A program made the translations under genes and the position numbers. From Daldinia sp. FL1419 (taxonomy: Eukaryota > Ascomycota > Sordariomycetes > Xylariales > Hypoxylaceae), in NCBI GenBank assembly GCA_025201765.1, contig MU623366.1, forward strand, positions 124,001 through 188,000: 64,000 nt of DNA. The letters run 5' to 3'. How positions within the stretch are numbered: position 1 is the first letter of the stretch; each line of letters opens with the position of its first letter. The notes beneath the pieces are model-generated. The model had not been told where the DNA came from. It did not search any database and was given only the letters and a program-made list of their open reading frames with translations. Positions 10,710-20,116 of the stretch are shown in pieces.

Positions 10710-11648
10710 ATGTGTAAGCTTTAGTGTGATGATGGTGGATGGTTTGAAGTATTTGTGCTAATAGCTACTATACAGCGTCCCACGGGCATGGCGGCAAGAA
10801 GCCTAAGCAACCATCCCAGGGCTCCACGGGCAAAAGCTGGAGTAACATGTATATGGAGCGTCGTAAGTCCGACCGTAAGCATGTGTATATTGTCCACCAG
10901 CCCGAGGTAGGTTCGGAATCGCAAGAATCCCCTCATCAGTCCCACAGAAGCCACCATAGCAGCCATCATAGCGGCCATCATAGTAGTCATCATAGCCACC
11001 ATAGCCACCACAGTAGCCACCAAAGTAGCCACCACGGAAGCCGCCATGGAAGCCAACACGCGAGCCATCATGGAAGCCATCATGGAAGCCATCATGGAAG
11101 CCATCATGGAAGCCATCCCGGAAGTCATCACGAGAGCCACCGTGGAGATGTTGGAGATGTTGGAGATGCAACAGAAATCCCGGCAGCAGAGCCGGTCGCG
11201 CCAGTCGAACCTCCGATCCCCGAAGAGCCTCCCGTCGTGCCTCCGCCGCTAAACGTAAACAGGAGCTTTGAACAAATTCCAGGTACGCACACCGTTGATC
11301 AGCCGGTACCAGGTGGTATGTCAATGCGCATGTCGATGGCAGATAATATAATAGACCCAAGTCCAGCAGGTAAATATCCGCTCCCCGAACCCAAACTTAT
11401 GAGTAAGTCATAACTATTTGACAGGCCCAGCGAATCTCGTCTACGGTAGCCAGGCGGCAAATCCGGAGGAGTTGGTATACAATGATGGGAATTCGGTCTA
11501 CGATAACGGAAATGTGGTCTGCGACAGCTTATATACGGCATACGCCAACGGCTTGGGCCTCAGTTGGGGCCAACCTGATCGGCACGGTAGGCAATATCTT
11601 CAGTATGAGCCGAGGCAGCAGCGCCGACACCGTCACCAACGCCGCTAG
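10710..11648 (+). CDS. paralogue A: His/Ser-repeat low-complexity protein with 4-nt first exon
   Basis: Unknown function. Proposed exons: 10710-10713 (ATGT), 10776-11369 and 11425-11648, giving 273 aa. Intron 1 (62 nt, GTAAGC...CTACTATACAG, branch CTAAT) is phase 1; intron 2 is 55 nt (GTAAAT...TTTGACAG). The start is chosen because the paralogue at 16041 has the same ATGT|GTAAG structure and phase. After a basic, Gly/His/Lys-rich N-terminus comes the shared NMYMERRKS motif, then about 70 residues dominated by SHH/GSHH repeats, then a Pro/Glu/Val stretch (EPPIPEEPP), which also recurs in the paralogue (PLIPEEP), and GGMSMRMSMADN. No signal peptide, membrane span or known domain is visible; it is probably disordered. 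The His clusters could bind metals, which is inference. The frame of exon 3 is uncertain, because another frame there also looks coding (see findings). Confidence 0.6.
10936..11145. repeat. His/Ser codon repeat array (AGCCATCATGGA and relatives)
   Basis: Coding tandem array. The 5' half uses AGCCACCATAGCAGCCATCA-like units; the 3' half (about 11063-11120) is a nearly perfect 12-nt repeat, AGCCATCATGGA, in about five copies. It encodes SHHG/SHHS. Near-identity of the 3' copies suggests recent expansion by slippage or unequal exchange. Confidence 0.8.
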
Positions 11649-12123
11649 AGTATTTCGGGGGACCCTAGTATCTCCCGTGGTCTATGGTGCGACTATTTCT
11701 CATTTTTGGGGTTTTGCTTGCGTCTTGCGAGCGTAGGAGTTTAAGGCGCATGAAGCGGAAAATAATTCCGTTGAGCTACGCGCTGTATGCGATGATTTGT
11801 AACTTATTTGTAGTTGAATTATCGATATTCTTCTCTTATGCATAGGTTCTTTAGACAAATGTTCGCTGTGAGCGTCGTGCTTTCGAGTACTGGATTGGAT
11901 ATAATCGGGCCCTCATTCGCTTGTTTTTTGTCTGTGTTTTCCTATCCAGACCTCTTCGACTCACTATTTCTATTCGGACTCCCAAATCCACAGAGATGTG
12001 ATATTGGGTCGTAATTCTGTTCCCAGACTGAAACATATATTGCGGTCTAAGCGCATAGGTAATCGAAAAAGCTGTTAGGACTCATGATAGTCGGAATTTT
12101 CGAGACTCTGGCTCGAGTGGCGG
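11649..12123. other. intergenic region between convergent genes
   Basis: 475 nt between paralogue A and the DUF7730-like gene. No supported gene; the open frame at 11814-12014 has no coding character. Confidence 0.5.
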
Positions 12124-13044
12124 TTACTGGTCCTGGGTTTCCGTGCTAGTAAAGCGCTGGATTTGAAATGGGTATTCATCTAAGGTTAGAGGAGATCTAG
12201 TAGATGGCCAATTAACCCTAAGCAAGAAATTATCGCATTTGACTTGTTTCATCGGTTGCAGAAGCGAAGCCTCAAAATCCGAAGACATTGATCGATGCCA
12301 ATGTGGGTCTTCCCGCCCATGATCTTCGCGTAGTACCTCAATTGTCACGAGCAAGGAGTGTAGGGATGTCAGTTCGCCGATAGCGTTCCAGGCACAATCC
12401 CACGGGGTATCGCCGGAGAGGCTTCCCTCATCCCAACCTGGCCAACTCCTGCTGAAGGAGTTGTTGAAGTATGCGTGGATCATGGTACCACGATTGAAGA
12501 GTGCCAAGGATAATCTGACGTGGTGCAACATGTCGAGATGGTGGGGAATCATGGCCCGAGGGAAGACGGAAATGGAAAACAAATTGCTAAAGTGAAGGGT
12601 GTATCGCTCATATAGAATGTCCACAGATTCCAAGTATCTATCTTGCCGTTAGTGTTTAATGGATACGGGTAGGATTTTGGAAATATACATGGCGCAGCAA
12701 ACGGCTAACAGCGCACTGACGTGACGTTTATTGCTGGGGGAAAGTCGCTCTTGAATCGCATCTTGATTCCAACCCATCCCCGGACTTCGAGACATTGGCA
12801 TGCCGATGCAATTCTCATGGCCATCTATCCCTATTGCTGTTGGGTTCTTACAAAGCATGCTTACTAGCTGTTGCTCGTAGATGAAGATATGAAGATCCTT
12901 GCACTCAAAGACATATTCATAAATAATAATACGAATCTCAGGGATTAGTGCCGTTAGAAACAGTGAACTCGTTTGAGGAACCGGCTTGAGGGTGGAAGTT
13001 AATGCTTTTGGTGCGGTGGTTGACGATAGTAGGGTTCCATCCAT
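12124..13044 (-). CDS. DUF7730-like (F-box-associated type) fungal protein
   Basis: Two exons, 13044-12689 and 12637-12124, 289 aa. The 51-nt intron (GTATAT...GATAG) joins CCA to IYLESVDILYERYTLHF, giving the hallmark of this expanded ascomycete family: LIPEIRIIIYEYVF near residue 33, then CxxIYxExxDxLYxxxTxHF about 90 residues later. The first motif resembles an F-box helix and members may act as substrate adaptors, but no member function is firmly established to my knowledge. It lies next to a HET-domain gene transcribed in the same direction; such families are typically variable between strains. The gene appears intact. Confidence 0.75.
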
Positions 13045-13606
13045 GGCTTAAAGAAAAAGAAAGGGGGGGAAAGGGGGTTTCAATCTTAAATTTTTAGAAT
13101 ATGACAAAGTAATTTAAGAGGTAGATAGGTACCTAATTTACGAATGACGAAAAATATTAGATTTTAAAACTAAGAGGAGTATTGACGCAATAGTATTATC
13201 TTTTTCTTTATTGTTATAGAATTCGAGGCCAACGGTTTGTTTATGAAGACTGATGATGATCCTTCCAAGTACCAAGGTAAACCGATTAACAGACAGTCAC
13301 GTGACTGACCATATATAAGTGAAAGGTACCTAAGTACCTACCTGATATGTACATAGTAAGAGAGCGTGGACATGGTTTTTTCTCTTGATGTTTCGTTTCT
13401 CCCAAATTTTAGACATCTGGGTCCGTATCTAAGTTTCTATGGCTTTATAAAAGGACCGTTGACTACCCAAGTTATAGAGAAAGAATAAATATCGATGGTG
13501 ATGTATAACAAAATCTTGCAAGGGCATCACACACTTGGTGTAATACATATAAGATGATATATTTACATACTCTTAGATGATACTTCTCTATAGCCGATTC
13601 AGAACA
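13045..13606. other. intergenic region, AT-rich
   Basis: About 560 nt between two same-strand genes, comprising the 5' leader of the DUF7730-like gene and the 3' end of the HET gene. It contains GGTACCTAAGTACCTACCT near 13326-13344, a degenerate member of the palindrome family. No gene seen. Confidence 0.5.
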
Positions 13607-15286
13607 TTAGGCTAAGAGAGATGATGATCGATATGTAGCCCAGTTGTTACTTTCCGCAAAAGCAAGCTTTAAGTTAAAACATGGCTGGTTTTGGAACGTG
13701 TGCGGTTGCAATTCGGCTTGAATATTCATTTGATATGTGTATCGTGGAAGGGCCACTGCTGATATTCTGGTACTGATACAGGGTGCACAGGAGGGTTGTG
13801 CCAGTATCTCTTCGGAGAGGAATTGCATTCTTAGGTAGTCTGCGGATACGTAATAGGTGATCTCCCGTGCCGTGTCAATGAACTGACGTACTTGTTTGAA
13901 TAGCTGACCCTGATCGGAGAATATATAACAGATAGGCTTGTTCATTGTAGTAAATGCAACAATAAACTCGGCAATCGACTCGGAATCGGAATACCGTAAG
14001 AATAGATAGCCGTTTATCCCTTGACCTTGGCTAAGGAAGAGACTACGGTTAGGATCCCAGAGTTGCTGAGGAACAGCTGCGTAAATATGGTAGGGTGCTC
14101 CTGAGAAATCAACACAGATCGCACCGTGAAATCGGTTCTCAATCGCTCGGGACTCGGAAGTACGAAGATCTTTGCGGATATAGACAGGAGTATTATCACC
14201 GCGATAACGTCTCATATGTGGCTCCGCCGTGAAAAGGATGTGAGGATTAGACCGAACATAGCCGTTAGAAGTCTTAGTTAGATATATACCCACCCAACCA
14301 TCAGGTCTATCCTTGGGCCAGTCATCCCTTTCCGAAACACCTAGATCCCAAACAAAATCTTGAGTGATATCAGGGACACTTATAAGAGCAGTCTCGACAC
14401 GGAGGCCCAAATTTGTGATAGAAAATTCTGTGCCAATGGCCGCATCTTTAATTCTTGGCTTTAAATGATGAGCATAAGTAAACTCTCTGGGAGACCTGGC
14501 GAAAATGCCTCGATAACTCTGATGATTAGGACTTTCTGAGCTTGAACTCGATGGTAATTCCGTCCACGCAAATAATGACAGGTCACTACTCTCTTTGATG
14601 ATTTCCTCTTGTAATCGTATAAAGGCTTTATCACCTTCCCCATATAACATGGGCATATTAACACCGAATATGCCTAACAGACAGTATGCCCTGTCTTCGA
14701 GTCTAGTTGTCTGCCTCATCGATGCCCAAGACATGCGCCTAGCTACAGGAACATCAAACATAGCTTGACTGTTACTTAAGACTGCATAATCAATCCCAGT
14801 AACTCTAGCGAGAAGAGCATTCAGCTCGGGTTTCCTGCCTCTAAGCTTCCACTCAGCATCGTAAAATTCTGCCGCTTTAGGCGCAACTATCTCTTGAAGA
14901 GTCCAACCCCGATTTAACCATCTGCACTTTGGGAAAGAATCTTCAAACGGTGACCCAGGTGAAAGGTCGGAGAGGAACACGAAGCAGATGGCAGAATTCA
15001 TATACCATTTGAACATGGAGTTGATTGCTTCAGACAATTCAGCACTACTAGATTTGTCAATGCAACAAGTATCAACCCATGCGTATTCCAAGCCATGATC
15101 AGAGGCAAGTTGACACGTGCGTATTATCTTATCAAAGCCTTTCTTCTTGCGTGCTTCCTCGGGGACTTGAAAGTCATGAAAGGATACTTCCCCGTCCTCC
15201 CAAGTATGTGATAATATTGCATATGTATATTCTTCTGGTTCAGTGACAAATTCTAGTAGACGAGTATGAGTGTTAATTAGCCACAT
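13607..15286 (-). CDS. HET-domain (heterokaryon incompatibility) protein
   Basis: Intronless, 559 aa from the ATG at 15286. An ATG ten codons upstream (15316) is also open, but MWLINTHTRLLEF is the standard start of this family. The HET domain covers about residues 1-220: YAILSHTWEDGEVSF, then GLEYAWVDTCCIDKSS, then RGWTLQEIVAPK, all in the expected order. HET domains are TIR-like modules that set off cell death when incompatible fungal cells fuse. The C-terminal about 330 residues have no recognised domain, and there are no WD40 or ANK repeats, so partner and trigger are unknown. It sits in the accessory block, as HET genes commonly do. An AT-rich TATATTTATA lies about 125 nt upstream on this strand. 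Confidence 0.9.
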   Translation of the reverse strand: MWLINTHTRLLEFVTEPEEYTYAILSHTWEDGEVSFHDFQVPEEARKKKGFDKIIRTCQLASDHGLEYAWVDTCCIDKSSSAELSEAINSMFKWYMNSAICFVFLSDLSPGSPFEDSFPKCRWLNRGWTLQEIVAPKAAEFYDAEWKLRGRKPELNALLARVTGIDYAVLSNSQAMFDVPVARRMSWASMRQTTRLEDRAYCLLGIFGVNMPMLYGEGDKAFIRLQEEIIKESSDLSLFAWTELPSSSSSESPNHQSYRGIFARSPREFTYAHHLKPRIKDAAIGTEFSITNLGLRVETALISVPDITQDFVWDLGVSERDDWPKDRPDGWVGIYLTKTSNGYVRSNPHILFTAEPHMRRYRGDNTPVYIRKDLRTSESRAIENRFHGAICVDFSGAPYHIYAAVPQQLWDPNRSLFLSQGQGINGYLFLRYSDSESIAEFIVAFTTMNKPICYIFSDQGQLFKQVRQFIDTAREITYYVSADYLRMQFLSEEILAQPSCAPCISTRISAVALPRYTYQMNIQAELQPHTFQNQPCFNLKLAFAESNNWATYRSSSLLA

Positions 15287-16040
15287 TATGGAGCAATAGT
15301 ACTTCACGTTTTCCAATTATAATAGTTGCTGTCATGGAATATTTTTGGAGTTCAAAAATATGACAGATTTTGTGCAGGATTATACGTTAAAAAATAAAGG
15401 GTGCGTACTGTATAAATATAGGGTATGGATAATTAAATACACTGTATTTACATACAAGCATATGGGCGGCTACGAAATTGGGAAGCTGAAGAAAAATATC
15501 GCGGTTGTATGTCGTCTGGATAACAATTGAAGCCTTGGAAAAATATGAAAATAATTAACATAATAAACAAGATATTAGCGTGTAATTATATCAGGAATAA
15601 TTGTGAGAGATCAATAGCCAAAAGATAAGTAAATATTAGGCAACACTTAGGTAAATCTCTCAGCCACAGGTTGTGCTATAGCCATCTGGTCTATACGAAA
15701 TTTGTGCTTCTCTGAACAGATAGTGAATATCATGATTGTGACCATAGGTACCTGGTCATGCAAACGTCAAGCTTGGGATCACTGGCTTACTTCTGTGTCC
15801 CTATGCTAGTGAGGCATCAGACTGGGAACAAAATATTATAGAATCAGGAGTAGATTACGAGTGACATGGCATATTCACTACTAGATAGTGACTGAATATG
15901 ACTTGATGGCTGACTCTGTAGATAGACCCCTTCGGTATTTATAACGATACTACTGTTCTCTCCGATCTATCTGGTTCCCCATCAAAATTCTACCCATGTG
16001 GTTCGACCTCACAATTAAGCGCCATACTTGATCAACCAAT
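15287..16040. other. divergent region between HET gene and paralogue B
   Basis: About 750 nt, very AT-rich at 15330-15650, holding both promoters. A TATTTATAA element at 15936-15944 lies about 100 nt before the paralogue B start. No gene is supported. Confidence 0.5.
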
Positions 16041-17001
16041 ATGTGTAAGTTCAACACCATTAACAATATTATTATTATTAGGGTATTACGTTAACAGAAT
16101 CTACGCAGTTCCCCATAACCATAGCAGTAAGAAACATAAGTCCTCCAAGGGAAACTCATCGATGGGTTTGTATATGGAGCGTAGGAAGTCGAAGCCGGAC
16201 GTTGTTCGGATTTATAAAAAAGACCCAAAGGCGGCGTTATCGCAGTCTACGCCGCCGTCGAGCTCTCAAGGTCGTTCTCCTAGAAGTCCTAGTGGGGACC
16301 GTTATAAGAGTCATAATGGAAGTCGCCGTGACAACCGACACGTAAGCCGTAACGGCCATCATGATAATCCTCTTGCTAGCCCTGTCGATGGCTTCCCTAA
16401 TCAACCTCTTAATAATTATCCCGCAAGCCCTTTCATAATCCCTCAAGGGAGTCAATACGGAGGCAGCCAGTTCGGAAACAACCAATATGGGGGGGATTAC
16501 GAGTACGCCTACGCGAGCGACGGCCAAAACGGTTATGAAAACCAACACGAAGTCTTGCATAGACCGCATTATGAAGCCCTAAGTGGAAGTCAGCCCCCCA
16601 GTCAATTCCCTGGTCAGTTCCCCGATCAGTCTACGGACCAGCACGGAGGCCGGTACGCAGATAAATACGCAGACCAATATGCGAACCAGCATATGGAACC
16701 TATAGGCCCAGATATCCCGTTCGCACCGCCGACCGTGCCGGTCCAGCCGCTTATACCCGAGGAACCAGTTACATATCCAGCCCAACGAGGCATATATAAT
16801 ATAGAGGAAGTGACAACACCAGACGGACAGTCGATACGGGTATCAGTGGGAAGGATGTATACGCCCGATGATGTCTCGTATCAAACGCCTCAAGCGAGCA
16901 GGAATGGCCCTCAACAGGACAAACCTACAAATCGGTTCCTGGTATGTAACCCTAGTCAGATTGGTGAACTAAATCAATACTATCGCGGGTGCGAATACTA
17001 G
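16041..17001 (+). CDS. paralogue B: Gln/Tyr/Gly-rich low-complexity protein with 4-nt first exon
   Basis: Unknown function. Exon 1 is 16041-16044 (ATGT); exon 2 is 16109-17001; 298 aa. The 64-nt intron (GTAAGT...CTACGCAG) is phase 1, as in paralogue A 5.3 kb upstream. The protein starts MFPHNHSSKKHK and has GLYMERRKS at the same relative place as A. It continues with a Ser/Pro/Arg stretch, then Asn/Gln/Tyr/Gly-rich sequence (SQYGGSQFGNNQYGG) and short repeats of YADQYANQH type. The Pro-rich PLIPEEP and DGQSIRVSV segments near the end match EPPIPEEPP and GGMSMRMSM of paralogue A. An acceptor at 16081 would also close in frame but leaves only a 37-nt intron. No signal peptide or membrane span; probably disordered. 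Convergent with no gene: the FAD monooxygenase follows on the same strand. Confidence 0.65.
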
Positions 17002-18552
17002 CTCTAGTAGGTATTTAGTCTTTCCTGGCTCTGTTACGGAGCTAGTTGCTGGACCTGAGGTAGGATGGCCACCTGCGTAGACCTCTAAGCGAATCGCGGC
17101 CCCGCGTGGTTGCTTGAGTTGATTTTAACTGTTATCCCATGAGCATAAAGGGTATTTCCATGATCTCTTAACAATATATCATCTATTAATCCTTCATGTC
17201 CCAATGCAGTCTTTTTCGATTCATGTGTGTAAGTATCTAGAGAGATGGGCTATGATTTGAGCAACCTGACTGCTTCTAACAAGCTACAGCTTTGTGAGTC
17301 CTTTCAAAATGTAGTTAGGAAGCAAATGCGAAAGGGATGGATGTTATAAGTTTAGTAGAAAAAAGCTCCCCTACCTAGTTTTTATATTGGCCATGTTCCT
17401 AGAGAGGAATCGCGAGGCCGTAAGAGCGAGAAGGATACCGAGGCAGTTGGTCGTTGGTCCACCGGAAGGGTCCACACCGGGAGAGCTACGACGCGAGAGC
17501 GCGCTATGTATTGAGGTAAGGGGTTGATGAGATCCGTCTAAGAAGTCCGCAAAGCCGGACGGAGAAATATTGAAGTTATTAAGGCGAATTCCCCTGAGAA
17601 TCATCGGGCCCCTTTTCTACTACCTAGTTGACCATCCATAATACGAGTTAAGTCATCCCGAATATATTAGTTACTCCATTTTGTCCGACGGTATTCCGTT
17701 CCCGACGTCCATAGGGAATCAATCCCGTTACTAAACCCATTTGGACTCTTGTGTCCACATACGGTACTCCGGCTAAAGGCGAAGCCGTGAATATCATCAT
17801 ACGAGTACGAGTAATGAAAGTCAAGTTTTATTGCTTACAAAAGATGTTAATGCTATAATAGTGAATTATATGTGCCGGGTTGACGATGTGTAGAAGAGGG
17901 TCTCGGAGGGGTAAGACCTCATCCCCGAATCAAAAAGAAGCGGTAACCAATCCTAAGTCTGTCCAACAATTTCATGAACGCATAAGACATTCACAGTACC
18001 CAAGATAATAGATTTTGGATATAGAAAACACCGTGGCTGCTTGAGTTAGGACGATGCTAATGGAACTTATCGTTACGACGGATAAGGGGTTACTTCGACA
18101 ATATCATAGGGCAATATAGCTGCTATCGAGAGATAGATAGGGAAGACAACTACAAGTATAAAATAGTTCAATTGGAAATACGTACGGATAGACGTTTCCG
18201 GGATAACCGCTCTCAATAGAGGATAGGTTCAGTTGACATATATAATGGGTCCGTATATACGACATGCATACCTCGTCGTCACGGTGAAGAGAATGGAATT
18301 CGGATTGTTCGGCCTCGCGTTTCGCTCTATGCCTATTGTGACGTTAAATACTCGTGAATCCCAGCTTCGGTCGGCTCGCGAAATGTCGCCGAACCGATGA
18401 AGAGCCAATCGTCGATGAAGTAGCGTTTGATGCAAAGACATATAAATAAGCCAGTCGAAACATATGGCATTAGTCTCTACAGATCAACATTCTATTGTCA
18501 CTTGTACAGAAATCAGGTCAATACTATTTATTTAGTTAGATAGAGCGAAGTG
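17002..18552. other. intergenic region upstream of FAD monooxygenase
   Basis: 1.55 kb without a supported gene. The minus-strand frame at 17371-17604 has no recognisable motif. A good TATA box lies at 18441-18448. Confidence 0.5.
18441..18448 (+). promoter_or_regulatory. TATA box of FAD monooxygenase gene
   Basis: TATAAATA, 104 nt before the ATG at 18553, a usual distance for a fungal core promoter with a short leader. Confidence 0.5.
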
Positions 18553-20116
18553 ATGGCTATTCAGACCACGAAACCTCGTATACTGATCGTCGGCGCTGGC
18601 CTTGGCGGACTCACACTGGCCCAATGCTTGCGGAAGCAGGGGATTCCGTTCGAGATTTTCGAGAGAGACGCAAATGCACACTCTAGGTTTTTAGGATGGG
18701 CTATTGGCATTCATACGTAAGTTCGCTAATATTTATTTCTCATTTATGGCTATAGGGGAACATAATACTGGAATAGTTAAAAGTTCCCTGAATGGGCTCT
18801 GTTGAGACTATCTTAAACCGTATTAATTATGAGATTAGACTCCTAGGTGACTTGAATTCATCGCTCCCCGAAGGTCAGTTTGTCTAATCTTATTCCTCCT
18901 GATAATAAGGTTTTAATCTTGGAGTAGACTTACCACCGATGAAGGAGAGTATAACTCACTTGTCCCCGCTGAAGCTAGAGCCACAACTTGCCTTTTACTT
19001 GCGTGGCAAGCACACGGCAGTAATATCTACCCCTGAGCGACCTGCTATACGAGCAAACAGACCTCGCTTCAGAAATTGGCTTTCGACCAATATTCCTGTC
19101 CAATGGGGAAAGAGGCCTACACAAATAGAGCATGTCCAAGACGAAATTCGACTTCACTTCGAGGACGGAACTACAGCAACAGGTGATATTCTAATAGGGG
19201 CAGATGGGGTAAACAGTTTTGGTATGTGATCCATCGTTCAAGTCCCTTGTAGTTTCATTAAAGAAATAAAGCCCGGCTTACATAGAATTAAAAGTTCGCG
19301 AACACCTTCTTGGGGTTCCAAACAACCAACTTCTACAACTGATCCCGAATTGTATGATAAGGGGCGAGACGACCCTGTCAGGAGAAGCATTTGAGCGCCA
19401 GCTCTCTCTCGGACATAGCGCCTATGTAGCAGGCGATACAGTCTCCCAAAACTACTTCTTGTTTGTGGGCTTGAACGAAGTGAGCCCAGACGGAAAGTCT
19501 GGGCGATACTACTGGTTCACCGCAGAAAAAGACCCGACCATTGCTAATGAAGATCACTGGGCTAGATCGGCTTCACAAGAAGAGCTATACGATTACGTTA
19601 CTAAGCTAACGAGCACTCTTGATCCCAAGTTCTCCGAAGTAGTCAGATTAACCCCCGTCGACGGAGTCGAACGTAAACCTTTCTTAATTCGAGATGCAGA
19701 AATTGAGCACTTGCCGGTCGGCAGAATAACTTTGCTCGGCGATGCGGCTCACCCAATGGGTCCATGTAAGCTCCTCGTCATCTCATAAACCCCTAACCTA
19801 GTAATAATACGTAACTACGGAGATTCATCGCTAACTCAAATCCGAAGTCCGCGGGGAGGGCGGAGTTCATGCCTTCCGCGACGCGTTGAACCTTACAAAG
19901 GCCATTGGACAACTCACTTCAAACGATACGAGCGAAATCGAAGCTCTTCTCGGTCATTACCAGACGGAAATGCTACAGCGAGGCGTGCGTGCCGTCAAAG
20001 CTTCCAGAGGTCAATATGCTATGCAGACTATAGGCGACGATGAATTAATAGTATGGGGCCAGACTCCTGTGGAAGTTCCGGAAGAGAAAGTTACGCTTGA
20101 GGCGTGTCTTCCATAA
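18553..20116 (+). CDS. FAD-dependent monooxygenase (aromatic hydroxylase type)
   Basis: Five exons: 18553-18716, 18839-18873, 18910-19221, 19286-19765 and 19848-20116, giving 419 aa. Motifs appear in the right order: the FAD-binding GAGLGGLTLAQCLRKQG (residues about 14-30), the DG motif GDILIGADGVNS, and the GD motif LLGDAAHPMGPFRGEGG, whose last part is only created by the final splice. These define group A flavin monooxygenases, which use NAD(P)H and O2 to hydroxylate aromatic or polyketide-like substrates; the substrate is not predictable. Intron 2 would be only 36 nt, which is unusually short although it restores frame and a family-like sequence. No other biosynthetic gene is adjacent, so it is not an obvious secondary-metabolite cluster member. 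A TATA box lies upstream. Confidence 0.82.

Noticed and set aside
10803..11360. 185-codon minus-strand frame rich in Gly, Tyr, Asp and Phe.
   Set aside because: It is antisense to the His/Ser repeat array of paralogue A and has no independent support; the sense strand has matching paralogue structure.
16045..16081. Alternative 37-nt first intron for paralogue B (acceptor TTATTAG at 16081).
   Set aside because: In frame, but shorter than usual, and it breaks the match with paralogue A, whose intron is 62 nt; the 64-nt version was preferred.
17371..17604. 77-codon minus-strand frame.
   Set aside because: Short, no family resemblance, no supporting splice sites.
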